Below are positions 6,130 through 13,406 of a stretch of DNA of 16,840 nt, piece after piece. Source of the stretch: Caldifarciminota bacterium (GTDB lineage: Bacteria; Hydrothermota; Tepidihabitantia; Tepidihabitantales; Tepidihabitantaceae); the NCBI GenBank assembly GCA_903908785.1, contig CAIVTL010000202.1:1-16840 (forward strand). Direction: 5' to 3'. Position 1 is the stretch's first letter, and each line of letters begins with the position of its first letter. Under the pieces are notes generated by a model, which saw nothing but the letters and a program-made list of their open reading frames with translations, was not told the DNA's origin and did no database searches. The translations under genes were made by a program, and so were the position numbers.

Positions 6130-7539
6130 GTGAACCGCAAACTGCACACCGGGCACCATGCATCGTCCGTAGTCCATAGTCCATCGTCCATCGTCCATCG
6201 TCATTCCCCTGACACGATTTGCGCCCTTGCCACGCCGGCCGGGACCGGCAGCATCGCGGTCATCCGGGTGTCGGGCGCTCAGACGTTCCCCGCCCTCGAC
6301 CGGCTCTTCCCGGACCAACCTCCTTCCGGCCAGCGCTCGCACACGGTTCGTCTCAACTGGGTCATGACCCCGGCCCGCGAGCCGGTCGACCAGGTCATGG
6401 TCACGGTCTTCCGCGCTCCCCGTTCCTACACCGGCGAGGACCTGGCCGAGATTTCCTGCCACGGCGGAACGGTCGCGGTTGATGGCGTTCTGAAGCTGTT
6501 GATTGCGGCCGGGTGCCGAATCGCTGAGCCGGGCGAGTTCACGCGCCGGGCGGTGCTCGCCGGTAAGATGACGCTATCCCAGGCTGAGGCGATTGCCGAC
6601 ATGGCCGAGGCCCGCTCCGAACCCGCTTTTCGTTCCGCGCTCGCCCGATACCGGGGCGACCTCTCCGGACTTGTCGCCGGCGTATCAAACGACCTTTCCG
6701 AACTGCTGGCGGAAGTCGAGTTCGACCTCGGGTTCGACGAGCACGATGATGTCTCCGGCGCGGTGCCGAAAGCCCGCATCAGCCGCATAGCGGCCCGGTT
6801 GGACAAGACCATCGCGTCCGCGGAGCGCGGCCGGTTTCTAATCGAAGGCGCGAACGTCGCCATCATCGGCCGGCCCAACGCCGGCAAGTCGAGTCTCTTT
6901 AACCGCCTGGTAGAAGGCGAACGGGCAATCACAAGTCCGGTACCGGGCACGACCCGCGACCGGGTTGACGCGACCGTCATAATCACGGGCGTCCCGGTGC
7001 GGCTCGTTGACACCGCCGGGCTTATCGCACGTGCAGGGACGCGCCTGACCCGACTGGCCCTTGCCCAGACCGACAAGGCGCTCGAACAGGCGGACGTCAT
7101 CATGGCGCTCTTTGACGGCTCGCGGCCCGCCACTCCTTCTGACCGGGCGGTTGTCGCGGCTATCCGCGGCCGCGAGGCACTCTGCGTCCTGAACAAGACC
7201 GACCTGCCGCGCCGCCTCGACCCTTCGTTCACCCGCAACTGCCCGGCCCGCCTGATACCGGTCTCCTGCCGCACCGGAGCGGGCATCGGTCGACTCCGCT
7301 CGCACGTCGCCCGGAGCCTGCGCGCCGGGCCCGGCCCGCGACTCGCCGTGAACCGCCGCCAGCTTGAGGCGCTCGCCGCTTGCCGCGACGCGCTGCGGCG
7401 CGCCCGCATGGCCCGAACCCTGGAGACGGCCGCTCTTGAAGTCCGGTCGGCAATTGATATGCTCAGACAGGTAGATGTACCAACCACCAGCAGCGACATC
7501 CTCGACCGGGTCTTCGCCCGCTTCTGCGTAGGCAAGTAG
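6130..7539 (+). CDS. mnmE: tRNA-modifying GTPase MnmE (TrmE/ThdF)
   Basis: A 469-aa GTPase that with MnmG installs the (carboxymethyl)aminomethyl group on wobble U34. The family normally starts a few residues before DTICALATPAGTGSIAVIRV; here that motif begins near residue 28, after an extension partly made of 7-bp repeats. An in-frame stop at 6112-6114 and the lack of any later ATG/GTG/TTG before the motif leave GTG 6130 as the only standard start; no strong ribosome binding site is seen. The tetrahydrofolate-binding N-domain is followed by the G domain: GRPNAGKS (247-254), TTRD (274-277), DTAG (294-297), NKTD (355-358). The C-terminus is FCVGK, with the essential Cys of the C(I/L/V)GK motif. 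mnmG is not in the window. Confidence 0.95.
   Translation: MNRKLHTGHHASSVVHSPSSIVHRHSPDTICALATPAGTGSIAVIRVSGAQTFPALDRLFPDQPPSGQRSHTVRLNWVMTPAREPVDQVMVTVFRAPRSYTGEDLAEISCHGGTVAVDGVLKLLIAAGCRIAEPGEFTRRAVLAGKMTLSQAEAIADMAEARSEPAFRSALARYRGDLSGLVAGVSNDLSELLAEVEFDLGFDEHDDVSGAVPKARISRIAARLDKTIASAERGRFLIEGANVAIIGRPNAGKSSLFNRLVEGERAITSPVPGTTRDRVDATVIITGVPVRLVDTAGLIARAGTRLTRLALAQTDKALEQADVIMALFDGSRPATPSDRAVVAAIRGREALCVLNKTDLPRRLDPSFTRNCPARLIPVSCRTGAGIGRLRSHVARSLRAGPGPRLAVNRRQLEALAACRDALRRARMARTLETAALEVRSAIDMLRQVDVPTTSSDILDRVFARFCVGK
6164..6205. repeat. 7-bp array (CGTCCAT family) in the mnmE N-terminal extension
   Basis: Six phased units: CGTCCGT, AGTCCAT, AGTCCAT, CGTCCAT, CGTCCAT, CGTCATT. In frame they read SSVVHSPSSIVHRHS just before the conserved MnmE start. 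Confidence 0.92.
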
Positions 7540-7540
7540 C

Positions 7541-7918
7541 GTGGAGCGCATCCTGCTGTACGTCGAAGACACGCCGGGGATGCCGGCTGCGGTCGCGTGG
7601 GCGCTGAAACTCGCCAAGGGCATGTCGTGCCGGATAATCGCACTGGCGGTCATCGACCCGGCTGCCCCGCGCCGCCGCGACGCACCGACTTCCGACATCG
7701 AGGAACGCGCCTGGGGCCTGCTCTACGAAATCGAGGACGACGCGTTCCAGCAGAACGTCCGTATCTCTTTACTGCTCGAGCCGGGCGAACCGCTGCCGCG
7801 GCTCATCAGCCTCAGTTCCAGCTATGATGCCGAGCTGATTGTTGCCAGCGCCGATTGCCGGCTGACGACTTCCGAACTCGTGCGCCAAAGCAGCCGGCCG
7901 GTCGTATTCGTGAAATAA
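7541..7918 (+). CDS. Small universal-stress-protein-like domain protein
   Basis: A 125-aa cytoplasmic protein starting with GTG one base after the mnmE stop. The pattern RILLYVEDTPGMPAAVAWALKLAKGMSCRIIALAVID at the start and YDAELIVASAD...SSRPVVFVK at the end fits the alpha/beta UspA fold. The glycine-rich nucleotide-binding signature before the last strand (G-2x-G-9x-G-S/T) is missing, so it probably does not bind ATP in the usual way. It directly precedes a PTS EIIA gene; single-domain Usp proteins often accompany transporters or regulators, but a target cannot be named from sequence. A weak or absent ribosome binding site suggests coupling to mnmE. Confidence 0.75.
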   Translation: MERILLYVEDTPGMPAAVAWALKLAKGMSCRIIALAVIDPAAPRRRDAPTSDIEERAWGLLYEIEDDAFQQNVRISLLLEPGEPLPRLISLSSSYDAELIVASADCRLTTSELVRQSSRPVVFVK

Positions 7919-7932
7919 CCCAGGGAGGTATG

Positions 7933-8391
7933 ATGGCGAAGATATCCGAGCTGCTGCCGCGCTCGGCGATTGTTCTAGACCTGCAATCGAAAGAGAAGTT
8001 CGAGGTAATCAGCGAACTGGTCCGTCCGCTGCTGGCGACCGGCGCCATCACCGACGAAGCCGAGTTCGTTTCGGCCATTGTCCGGCGCGAGAATATGGAA
8101 AGCACCGGCATCGGCCTGGGCGTCGCGATTCCCCATGCCCGCACCAAGGCCGTCGCCAGCATCGTGCTCGCGTTCGGCCGGTCCGACTCGGGCGTTGACT
8201 TCAGCAGCCTTGACGGCAAACCGTCCCATCTGATTTTCCTCATCGCCGCACCGGAGGAACAGAAGACCGAGTACATCATGACCCTGGCGCGGCTCTCCAA
8301 GCTGCTGCGCAAAGACGAAGTGCGCATCGGCCTGAACAAGGCCGGCTCACCCGACGACATCGCCCGGGTGATTCTGCAGCATGAGTCATAG
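7933..8391 (+). CDS. PTS EIIA type-2 domain protein (PtsN/EIIA-Ntr-like)
   Basis: A 152-aa protein of the fructose/mannitol/Ntr EIIA family, which receives phosphate on a histidine. The active-site motif GLGVAIPHAR places the His at residue 68; the family surroundings are also present (LIRxL-like STIVRREN-MESTGIG, FLIAAP near residue 100, LARLSKLLR). Two in-frame ATGs (7930, 7933) follow AGGGAGG; the second is preferred because its spacing is four bases rather than one. No EIIB or EIIC domain is fused or adjacent, and no EI or HPr is in the window, so a regulatory role like that of PtsN is more likely than sugar uptake. The 3' end overlaps the macro-domain gene by 11 bases. Confidence 0.88.
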   Translation: MAKISELLPRSAIVLDLQSKEKFEVISELVRPLLATGAITDEAEFVSAIVRRENMESTGIGLGVAIPHARTKAVASIVLAFGRSDSGVDFSSLDGKPSHLIFLIAAPEEQKTEYIMTLARLSKLLRKDEVRIGLNKAGSPDDIARVILQHES

Positions 8392-8974
8392 CCCGCTCAC
8401 AAAGAGAATCGGCAGACTGCAACTAACCGTGACACTCGGAGACATCACCGAGCAGGCCACGGACGCAATCGTAAACGCCGCCAACAATCACCTCTGGATG
8501 GGGTCCGGGGTGGCCGGCGCAATCAAGGCCAAAGGCGGCGAGGAAATCGAGCACGAGGCGGTGAGGCTCGGCCCGATTGAACCGGGACAGGCGGTGACCA
8601 CGTCCGCCGGCCGACTCAACGCCCGCTACTGCATCCACGCCGCGGCCATGGGCCAGAACCTCGCCACCAGCGCCGACCTCATAGCGAAGGCAACCTGCAG
8701 CGCGCTGGCCGAGGCTGCCCGGCTGGAACTCGACTCGGTCGCATTCCCCGCGCTCGGCACCGGGGTCGGCGGTTTTCCCGCGGAATCCTGTGCACGCCTG
8801 ATGCTCGCCGCCGCGCTCAGCCACAGCCGCACGACCGCGAATCCCGGCTCAGTGACCTTCGTCCTGCGCGACGAACCGGCATTCCGCTCCTTCGCACGAG
8901 TCTTGGAGTCGGTTCCGGCCGGAACCCCTGAACCCCGGCGCTGTCAGACAGGGGCCGCTGAGGCCAACCCGTGA
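8381..8974 (+). CDS. Macro-domain protein (ADP-ribose binding or ADP-ribosyl hydrolase)
   Basis: A 197-aa protein with a full macro domain: LGDITEQATDAIVNAANN (residues 19-36) with the ADP-ribose-binding GDI and the NAAN asparagines, GSGVAGAIKAKGG, then FPALGTGVGGFP (about 123-133), the phosphate loop. Such proteins bind ADP-ribose and many remove ADP-ribose from proteins or nucleic acids, or deacetylate O-acetyl-ADP-ribose; which one applies here cannot be told. It starts inside the end of the EIIA gene (11-base overlap), so it is probably coupled to it. The C-terminal 20 residues (GTPEPRRCQTGAAEANP) are unlike the family and derive from CCCCTGAACCCCGG-like repetitive DNA. Confidence 0.92.
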   Translation: MSHSPLTKRIGRLQLTVTLGDITEQATDAIVNAANNHLWMGSGVAGAIKAKGGEEIEHEAVRLGPIEPGQAVTTSAGRLNARYCIHAAAMGQNLATSADLIAKATCSALAEAARLELDSVAFPALGTGVGGFPAESCARLMLAAALSHSRTTANPGSVTFVLRDEPAFRSFARVLESVPAGTPEPRRCQTGAAEANP

Positions 8975-8986
8975 ACCCCGGCCCTG

Positions 8987-10753
8987 ATGCCTGACCCCGG
9001 CTACTTCCTGACCCGCTGCCGCGAGGAACTGGTCGGCTTGCTTGCCACGCAGGGCACAAGCGTCAACGCGACGGAAGTGCGCGACGTCGAGGGCGGAATC
9101 GACGCCGACCTCGCAGTCCCGCTGTTCCGCATCGCCAAAGAGCGGGGCGAGAGCCCACAGGCTTTGGCCGAGCGCCTTGCCGGTTCGCTCCAGCTCAAAG
9201 GTACGCGCTTTGCTTCAGCGACCGCGCTCAAGGGCTACCTTAACCTCACATTCGACAAGACCCGCTTCGCGCAGGAGGTCATCGCCGATTTCCAGCGCGA
9301 CCCCGACCGGTATGGCAGCACTCGAACCGGCGCCGGCCGCGCCATCGTCATTGACTACTCATCCCCGAACATCGCCAAGCCATTCTCGGTCGGCCATCTC
9401 CGCTCGACCATCATCGGCCAGGCCCTGCACAACATCCTCTCGTTCCTCGGCTTTCAGGTCATCGGCGACAACCACCTCGGTGACTGGGGCACGCAGTTCG
9501 GCAAGCTCCTCTCCGCGTTCGCCCGCTGGGGCAGCGAGGCTGAGCTCGAGAGCAACCCCACCGCCCACCTGCTCAGCCTTTATGTCCGGTTCCACGACGA
9601 GGCCAAGACTAACAAGGACCTCGAAGTCGAGGCTTTGGACTGGTTCCGCCGGCTCGAAACCGGCGACGAGCGGGCGCGCTCGCTCTGGCAGCGCTTCGTC
9701 AGGATGAGCACGGACGAGTTCGGACGCATCTACGACCTGCTCGGGGTGAAGTTCGACTCGATGCGCGGGGAAAGCACATACGAGGACCGGTTATCCGGAG
9801 TAATCAGCCGCGCGCTCGCCAAGGGCGTTGCCCGACGCGAGAAACCCACGGCCGCGATGGTGACCGGCGGGGACGAAGTCGGCCCGGACGAGACCGTGGT
9901 CATCATCCCGCTCGACGACGCCGGCATCGAGACCCCCCTAATCCTTCAGAAGTCCGACGGCACCAGCCTGTACGCGACACGCGAAATCGCCACTGCCGAA
10001 TACCGTATCGAGCGCTGGCATCCTGAGAAGATGCTCTACGTAGTCGGCAAGGAACAGGAACTCTACTTCCGCCAGTTCAGCGCCGCTCTCGCCAAGCTGG
10101 GTATCAACGTGCCGTGCGTCCACGTCACTTTCGGCCTGGTCCGGCTGCCCGAGGGCCGGATGTCGACCCGGGCCGGTCGGGTCGTGTTCCTCGAAGACGT
10201 CATATCCGAAGCAATCCGCCGGGCCGAAGTCGTAGTCCGTGACCGCGACCTTACCCCGGAAGAGAAGGCCCGTATCAGCCGCATCGTCGGCATCGGCGCA
10301 ATCAAGTACGCCGACCTTTCCCAGAGCCGCATCAAGGAAGTTGTGTTCGACTGGGACCGGATGCTCGCGCTCGACGGCGACTCGGCGCCCTACCTCCAGT
10401 ACGCCTATACCCGCACGCGCTCAATCCTCAGGAAGGCTCCGGATTTCGTTTCTTCCACCTTCATCCTTCATCCTTCATCCTTCATCCTTCCGGAGGAACT
10501 GACCCTGCTCAAGTCCCTCGCCCGGTTCCCGGATTCCATCGTCGCTGCGGCTGAATCGTATGAGCCGCACCGGATTGCCGGCCGCATCTACCGGCTGGCC
10601 CGTGACTTCTCGGCGTTCTACGACAAGGCACCGGTGCTCAAGGCCGAAACGCCCGAACTCCGCGACGCCCGGCTCTTCCTCGTCGAGATGACCGGCAAGG
10701 TCCTCGCGACCGGCCTCGCCCTCCTCGGCATCGAAGTCACGGAACAGATGTAG
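8987..10753 (+). CDS. argS: Arginyl-tRNA synthetase
   Basis: A 588-aa class I synthetase charging tRNA-Arg. It has the N-terminal additional (Add-1) domain, the SPNIAKPFSVGHLRST segment with the HIGH-equivalent GHLR around His137, NHLGDWGTQFGKL, the KMSKS-equivalent GRMST at about 390-394, and a DALR anticodon-binding domain with YLQYAYTRTRSILRKA. Between that helix and LTLLKSLARFPD is FVSSTFILHPSSFILP, about residues 487-501, encoded by a 7-bp array; this loop varies in length in the family. It starts 12 bases after the macro-domain gene with no clear ribosome binding site. The region just before the ATG is repetitive (GAACCCCGGCCCTG). Confidence 0.96.
   Translation: MPDPGYFLTRCREELVGLLATQGTSVNATEVRDVEGGIDADLAVPLFRIAKERGESPQALAERLAGSLQLKGTRFASATALKGYLNLTFDKTRFAQEVIADFQRDPDRYGSTRTGAGRAIVIDYSSPNIAKPFSVGHLRSTIIGQALHNILSFLGFQVIGDNHLGDWGTQFGKLLSAFARWGSEAELESNPTAHLLSLYVRFHDEAKTNKDLEVEALDWFRRLETGDERARSLWQRFVRMSTDEFGRIYDLLGVKFDSMRGESTYEDRLSGVISRALAKGVARREKPTAAMVTGGDEVGPDETVVIIPLDDAGIETPLILQKSDGTSLYATREIATAEYRIERWHPEKMLYVVGKEQELYFRQFSAALAKLGINVPCVHVTFGLVRLPEGRMSTRAGRVVFLEDVISEAIRRAEVVVRDRDLTPEEKARISRIVGIGAIKYADLSQSRIKEVVFDWDRMLALDGDSAPYLQYAYTRTRSILRKAPDFVSSTFILHPSSFILPEELTLLKSLARFPDSIVAAAESYEPHRIAGRIYRLARDFSAFYDKAPVLKAETPELRDARLFLVEMTGKVLATGLALLGIEVTEQM
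10454..10488. repeat. 7-bp array (TCATCCT) inside argS
   Basis: One diverged unit (TCCACCT) and four exact TCATCCT units at 10461-10488. They encode the heptad-like STFILHPSSFIL in ArgS. The exact copies suggest a recent origin. Confidence 0.95.
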
Positions 10754-10760
10754 CCGCGGG

Positions 10761-10897
10761 CAAACCCAAAACCCCAAATCCTAAACCCCAATCCAAACTC
10801 CGTCCCGTCACCGGCTCCGGGCTCCTCGCTGGAGTTTGGTGTTTGGGGTTTGGTGTTTGATGTTTGTTTGGGGTTTGGTGCTTGGGGTTTGGGATTT
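10761..10897. repeat. Pair of complementary 7-bp arrays forming a long hairpin
   Basis: CAAACCC-type units at 10761-10802 are followed by GGTGTTT/GGGGTTT-type units at 10831-10897 (with one 4-base slip at 10866-10869). The arrays are complementary. A stem of AAACCCCAA (10783-10791) and CCAAACTCC (10793-10801) pairs with GGAGTTTGG (10831-10839) and TTGGGGTTT (10843-10851), 18 bp in all with a small internal bulge and a 29-base loop. The structure lies between argS and the rpmF promoter, and might end argS transcription. Four G-runs (10845, 10870, 10884, 10891) could also form a G-quadruplex. Confidence 0.8.
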
Positions 10898-10916
10898 CCG
10901 TCCTCGGCCGGTTACC

Positions 10917-10944
10917 TTGACTCCCGCGCCTCAGCCGCTAGAAT
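10917..10944 (+). promoter_or_regulatory. Sigma-70 promoter of rpmF-plsX
   Basis: TTGACT at 10917-10922 and TAGAAT at 10939-10944 with a 16-base spacer. Initiation near 10951 would give a leader of about 30 bases that includes AGGAGG at 10971-10976. Confidence 0.75.
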
Positions 10945-10980
10945 CGCTTCCGCTCGTGACAACGAATTCCAGGAGGACAA

Positions 10981-11175
10981 ATGCCATTACCTAAAAGGCG
11001 ACATTCCCGACAGCGCGGACGCAAACGCCGTACCGGTTGGAAGCTTACCGCTCCGACCATCGTCGACTGTCCGCACTGCCACGAACCGAAGCTGCCGCAC
11101 CGCGTCTGCCCCCACTGCGGGTACTACGCGGGCAAAGAAGTTATCTTCATCGAGAAGGAGAAGGAGCGGAAGTAG
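10981..11175 (+). CDS. rpmF: Large ribosomal subunit protein bL32 (zinc form)
   Basis: A 64-aa protein, MPLPKRRHSRQRGRKRRTGW then a zinc ribbon with Cys30/Cys33 and Cys43/Cys46 (DCPHCHEPKLPHRVCPHCGYY), the typical C+ form of bL32. The C-terminus ends in a charged EKEKERK tail. AGGAGG ends four bases before the ATG. rpmF directly upstream of plsX is a common bacterial arrangement, tying ribosome and phospholipid synthesis to one promoter. Confidence 0.97.
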   Translation: MPLPKRRHSRQRGRKRRTGWKLTAPTIVDCPHCHEPKLPHRVCPHCGYYAGKEVIFIEKEKERK

Positions 11176-11180
11176 CGCTC

Positions 11181-11206
11181 CTGCCCGCGGCCGCCCTTCC
11201 GGGCAG
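11181..11206 (+). promoter_or_regulatory. Hairpin between rpmF and plsX
   Basis: Perfect arms CTGCCCG (11181-11187) and CGGGCAG (11200-11206) with a 12-base loop, five bases after the rpmF stop and five before the plsX start. It covers the place where the plsX ribosome binding site should be, so it may lower plsX translation relative to rpmF. No T-run. Confidence 0.4.
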
Positions 11207-11211
11207 AGACA

Positions 11212-12219
11212 ATGAGAATCGCCCTTGACGCCATGGGCTCGGACAATGCGCCCTCGGCCGAGATCGAGGGCATAGCGCTCGCGCTCGACGAATTGAAAGA
11301 CCTTGAGGTCGTACTCGTGGGCAAGCCGGGCATCGTTGACTCGGAAACCATGGATGGCTACTCGGGCCGGCTGGAACTGGTTCCGGCCGCGGAAGTCGTC
11401 GGCATGAACGAGTCGCCCTACGAGGTCGTCAAGCGCAAACGCAACTCCTCGATGGCGGTCTGCATGGAACTGCTGAAGCAGGGCAAGGTCTCGGGCGTGG
11501 TCAGCGCCGGCAACACGGGCGCGGTCATGGCCTTCGCCCTGACGACTCTCGGCGTCGTGCCGGGCGTTCACCGTCCCGCGCTGGGAGCCCTTTTCCCGAC
11601 AATCAAGGGCAGCACGCTCGTGGTAGACATCGGGGCCAACGTCGACACGAAGCCCCTGCAACTGCTTCAGTTCGGGATAATGGGCACGACCGCGGCCAGC
11701 TACCTGTTCAAGAAAGCCAATCCCTCGGTCGGGCTTCTGAACATCGGCCACGAAGACTCCAAAGGCAACGAGCTGACGTTCAACGCCTACCAACTCTTCA
11801 AGCAGAGCGAGATGAACTTCGTCGGCAACGTCGAAGGCAACGCCATCCTCAAGGGCACGGTTGACGTGGTCGTGTGCGACGGGTTTGTCGGCAACGCGCT
11901 CCTCAAGTACGCCGAAGGCCTGGCCGAAGTCTTGAGCGGCCTGCTCGAGCAGTACCTGGAACCCGACTCCGAGCACCGCACCCGCCGCTGGCGGCGCTGG
12001 CTGTCCAAGCCGGTGCTCCGCGAGTTCATCGAGCGGATGGACTACCAGGAGCACGGCGGCTCCCTGATGCTCGGGGTCCTCGGCGCGGTCGTGGTCGCGC
12101 ACGGCCGGTCCACGCCCCGCGCCATCAAGAACGCGCTCCGCTCCGCCGCCACTGCGGCCCAGGACAACCTGTCCGAGCATATCCGCCACCGCTTCGCCGA
12201 AACCGCACCAACCACATGA
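11212..12219 (+). CDS. plsX: Phosphate acyltransferase PlsX
   Basis: A 335-aa peripheral membrane enzyme that converts acyl-ACP to acyl-phosphate, the first step of the PlsX/PlsY route to phosphatidic acid. Family landmarks: IALDAMGSDNAP at the start (the usual DAMGGD), VVSAGNTGAVMA, RPALGALFP, VVDIGANVDTKP, GLLNIGHEDSKGNE, FVGNVEGNAI, DVVVCDGFVGNALLK, and a C-terminal YQEHGGSLMLGVLGAVVVAHG. Length is normal. fabH or fabD, often next in other genomes, is absent; instead the stop overlaps the start of a lipoprotein gene (ATGA). Confidence 0.96.
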   Translation: MRIALDAMGSDNAPSAEIEGIALALDELKDLEVVLVGKPGIVDSETMDGYSGRLELVPAAEVVGMNESPYEVVKRKRNSSMAVCMELLKQGKVSGVVSAGNTGAVMAFALTTLGVVPGVHRPALGALFPTIKGSTLVVDIGANVDTKPLQLLQFGIMGTTAASYLFKKANPSVGLLNIGHEDSKGNELTFNAYQLFKQSEMNFVGNVEGNAILKGTVDVVVCDGFVGNALLKYAEGLAEVLSGLLEQYLEPDSEHRTRRWRRWLSKPVLREFIERMDYQEHGGSLMLGVLGAVVVAHGRSTPRAIKNALRSAATAAQDNLSEHIRHRFAETAPTT

Positions 12220-13406
12220 AGACATTTCAGATTTCAGATTTCAGATTGCAGATTGCTCCGAGCCGGGCCATTTTGCACTTTGCATTTTGCATCTTGACCT
12301 TTGCATTCCTCGGGTGCAATACGCTCCCAGTCGGCTACGACCAGCTTCGTGACCGCGTCATCGGCGCGTCGGGCGATACCCTTGCCCCGGACTCGGCCGC
12401 CGGCTACGCGCGCTACGTCCCGCTCGGCGGCTCCAGCATGCTCTACCTCGGACACGACACCTCGTACCAGTCCCGGATCGTCGTCCGCTTCTCGATACCG
12501 GACACGATGATTCTCGACTCCATTACCTCATTCCAACTCGTGCTGCACCAGTCGGACACACTGGCGCGGATGGGTTTCGTCTGCCGGCCCTGCTCCCTGG
12601 AGTGGGCTGAGAACGGCGTCTCCTGGCAGATGTCCGACTCGTCGAATCACTGGATAAACCTGGGCGGCGACTTTCTGTCCGACACCGTGGCGGCCGGAAC
12701 CATGACCGGCGACAGCATCACGATTGACTTCAAGTACGTCGGGCTCGACTCCACGCGCCGGGCGGCAATCCGCAGCTCCGGCATCGGCATCTTCCCACAG
12801 GACACCGGTATCGTCGCGATTTACTCCGGCGCGGCCGCGGCCACGGCCCCGCGCCTTCGCATCACCTACACGAACAAAGGCAAAGAGACCAAGCGCGTCA
12901 TCAGCGACATCGCCGACGCCAGCCTGATTGATACCATAGCCACGCACGCGAACCCGCTCGACCTGCTGGTCGGGTCCGGGGTCGCATTCCGCACCTGGCT
13001 CTGGTTCAACATCGACTCGATTCCGGCCGAGGCCACGATTGCCCGAGCCGACCTGAGATTCCGACCCGAGATGAAATACCACCGCGCCGACACCATTGTC
13101 CTCGGCGTCCACCGCCTGACCGACTCCTTCCCCGGGAAGGGAGCCAACGCCCGCTTCGAAGAGGCACCCATCGGGTCCGCGTCGTACTACGTGCCCGCGG
13201 ACAGTGATACGGTTGTCACCATCGACATTCGATCCCTGGTTCAGCTCTGGACCAGCCGCTCCGATACCCTGCGGAACTACGGGCTGCTCATCGAAGCCGC
13301 GCCCGAATGGTCGCCGCTCTTCCGCCTCCGTATCCCGCGCACCGGCCCGTACGCCCCGCGACTTGAGGTCCAATACGTCCTTCCGCCGGAGGACCGATTC
13401 AAGTGA
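12216..13406 (+). CDS. Lipoprotein with two DNRLRE-like beta domains
   Basis: A 396-aa predicted lipoprotein. The ATG overlaps the plsX stop. The N-terminus MKTFQISDFRLQIAPSR and the hydrophobic ILHFAFCILTFAFLGC are encoded by two successive 7-bp arrays; the last residues form a lipobox (FLGC, Cys34). The mature part contains two similar units, SRIVVRFSIPDTMILDSITSFQLVLH and RTWLWFNIDSIPAEATIARADLRF, each followed by a long beta-rich stretch that ends in ITYT or LEVQY. These resemble DNRLRE-type domains of secreted proteins; this assignment is tentative. It precedes a beta-barrel protein with which it shares start sequence and translational coupling, so the two probably work together at the outer membrane. 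No enzyme motif is seen. Confidence 0.82.
   Translation: MKTFQISDFRLQIAPSRAILHFAFCILTFAFLGCNTLPVGYDQLRDRVIGASGDTLAPDSAAGYARYVPLGGSSMLYLGHDTSYQSRIVVRFSIPDTMILDSITSFQLVLHQSDTLARMGFVCRPCSLEWAENGVSWQMSDSSNHWINLGGDFLSDTVAAGTMTGDSITIDFKYVGLDSTRRAAIRSSGIGIFPQDTGIVAIYSGAAAATAPRLRITYTNKGKETKRVISDIADASLIDTIATHANPLDLLVGSGVAFRTWLWFNIDSIPAEATIARADLRFRPEMKYHRADTIVLGVHRLTDSFPGKGANARFEEAPIGSASYYVPADSDTVVTIDIRSLVQLWTSRSDTLRNYGLLIEAAPEWSPLFRLRIPRTGPYAPRLEVQYVLPPEDRFK
12221..12310. repeat. Two 7-bp arrays encoding the lipoprotein signal peptide
   Basis: GACATTT, CAGATTT, CAGATTT, CAGATTG, CAGATTG run from 12221 to 12255. After a 13-base gap come CATTTTG, CACTTTG, CATTTTG, CATCTTG, ACCTTTG, CATTCCT from 12269 to 12310. 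The first gives the n-region, the second the hydrophobic core. Confidence 0.93.

Noticed and set aside
6426..7698. Long minus-strand frames opposite mnmE and the Usp-like gene
   Set aside because: The plus strand encodes clear MnmE motifs; the minus frames are shadows caused by high GC content.
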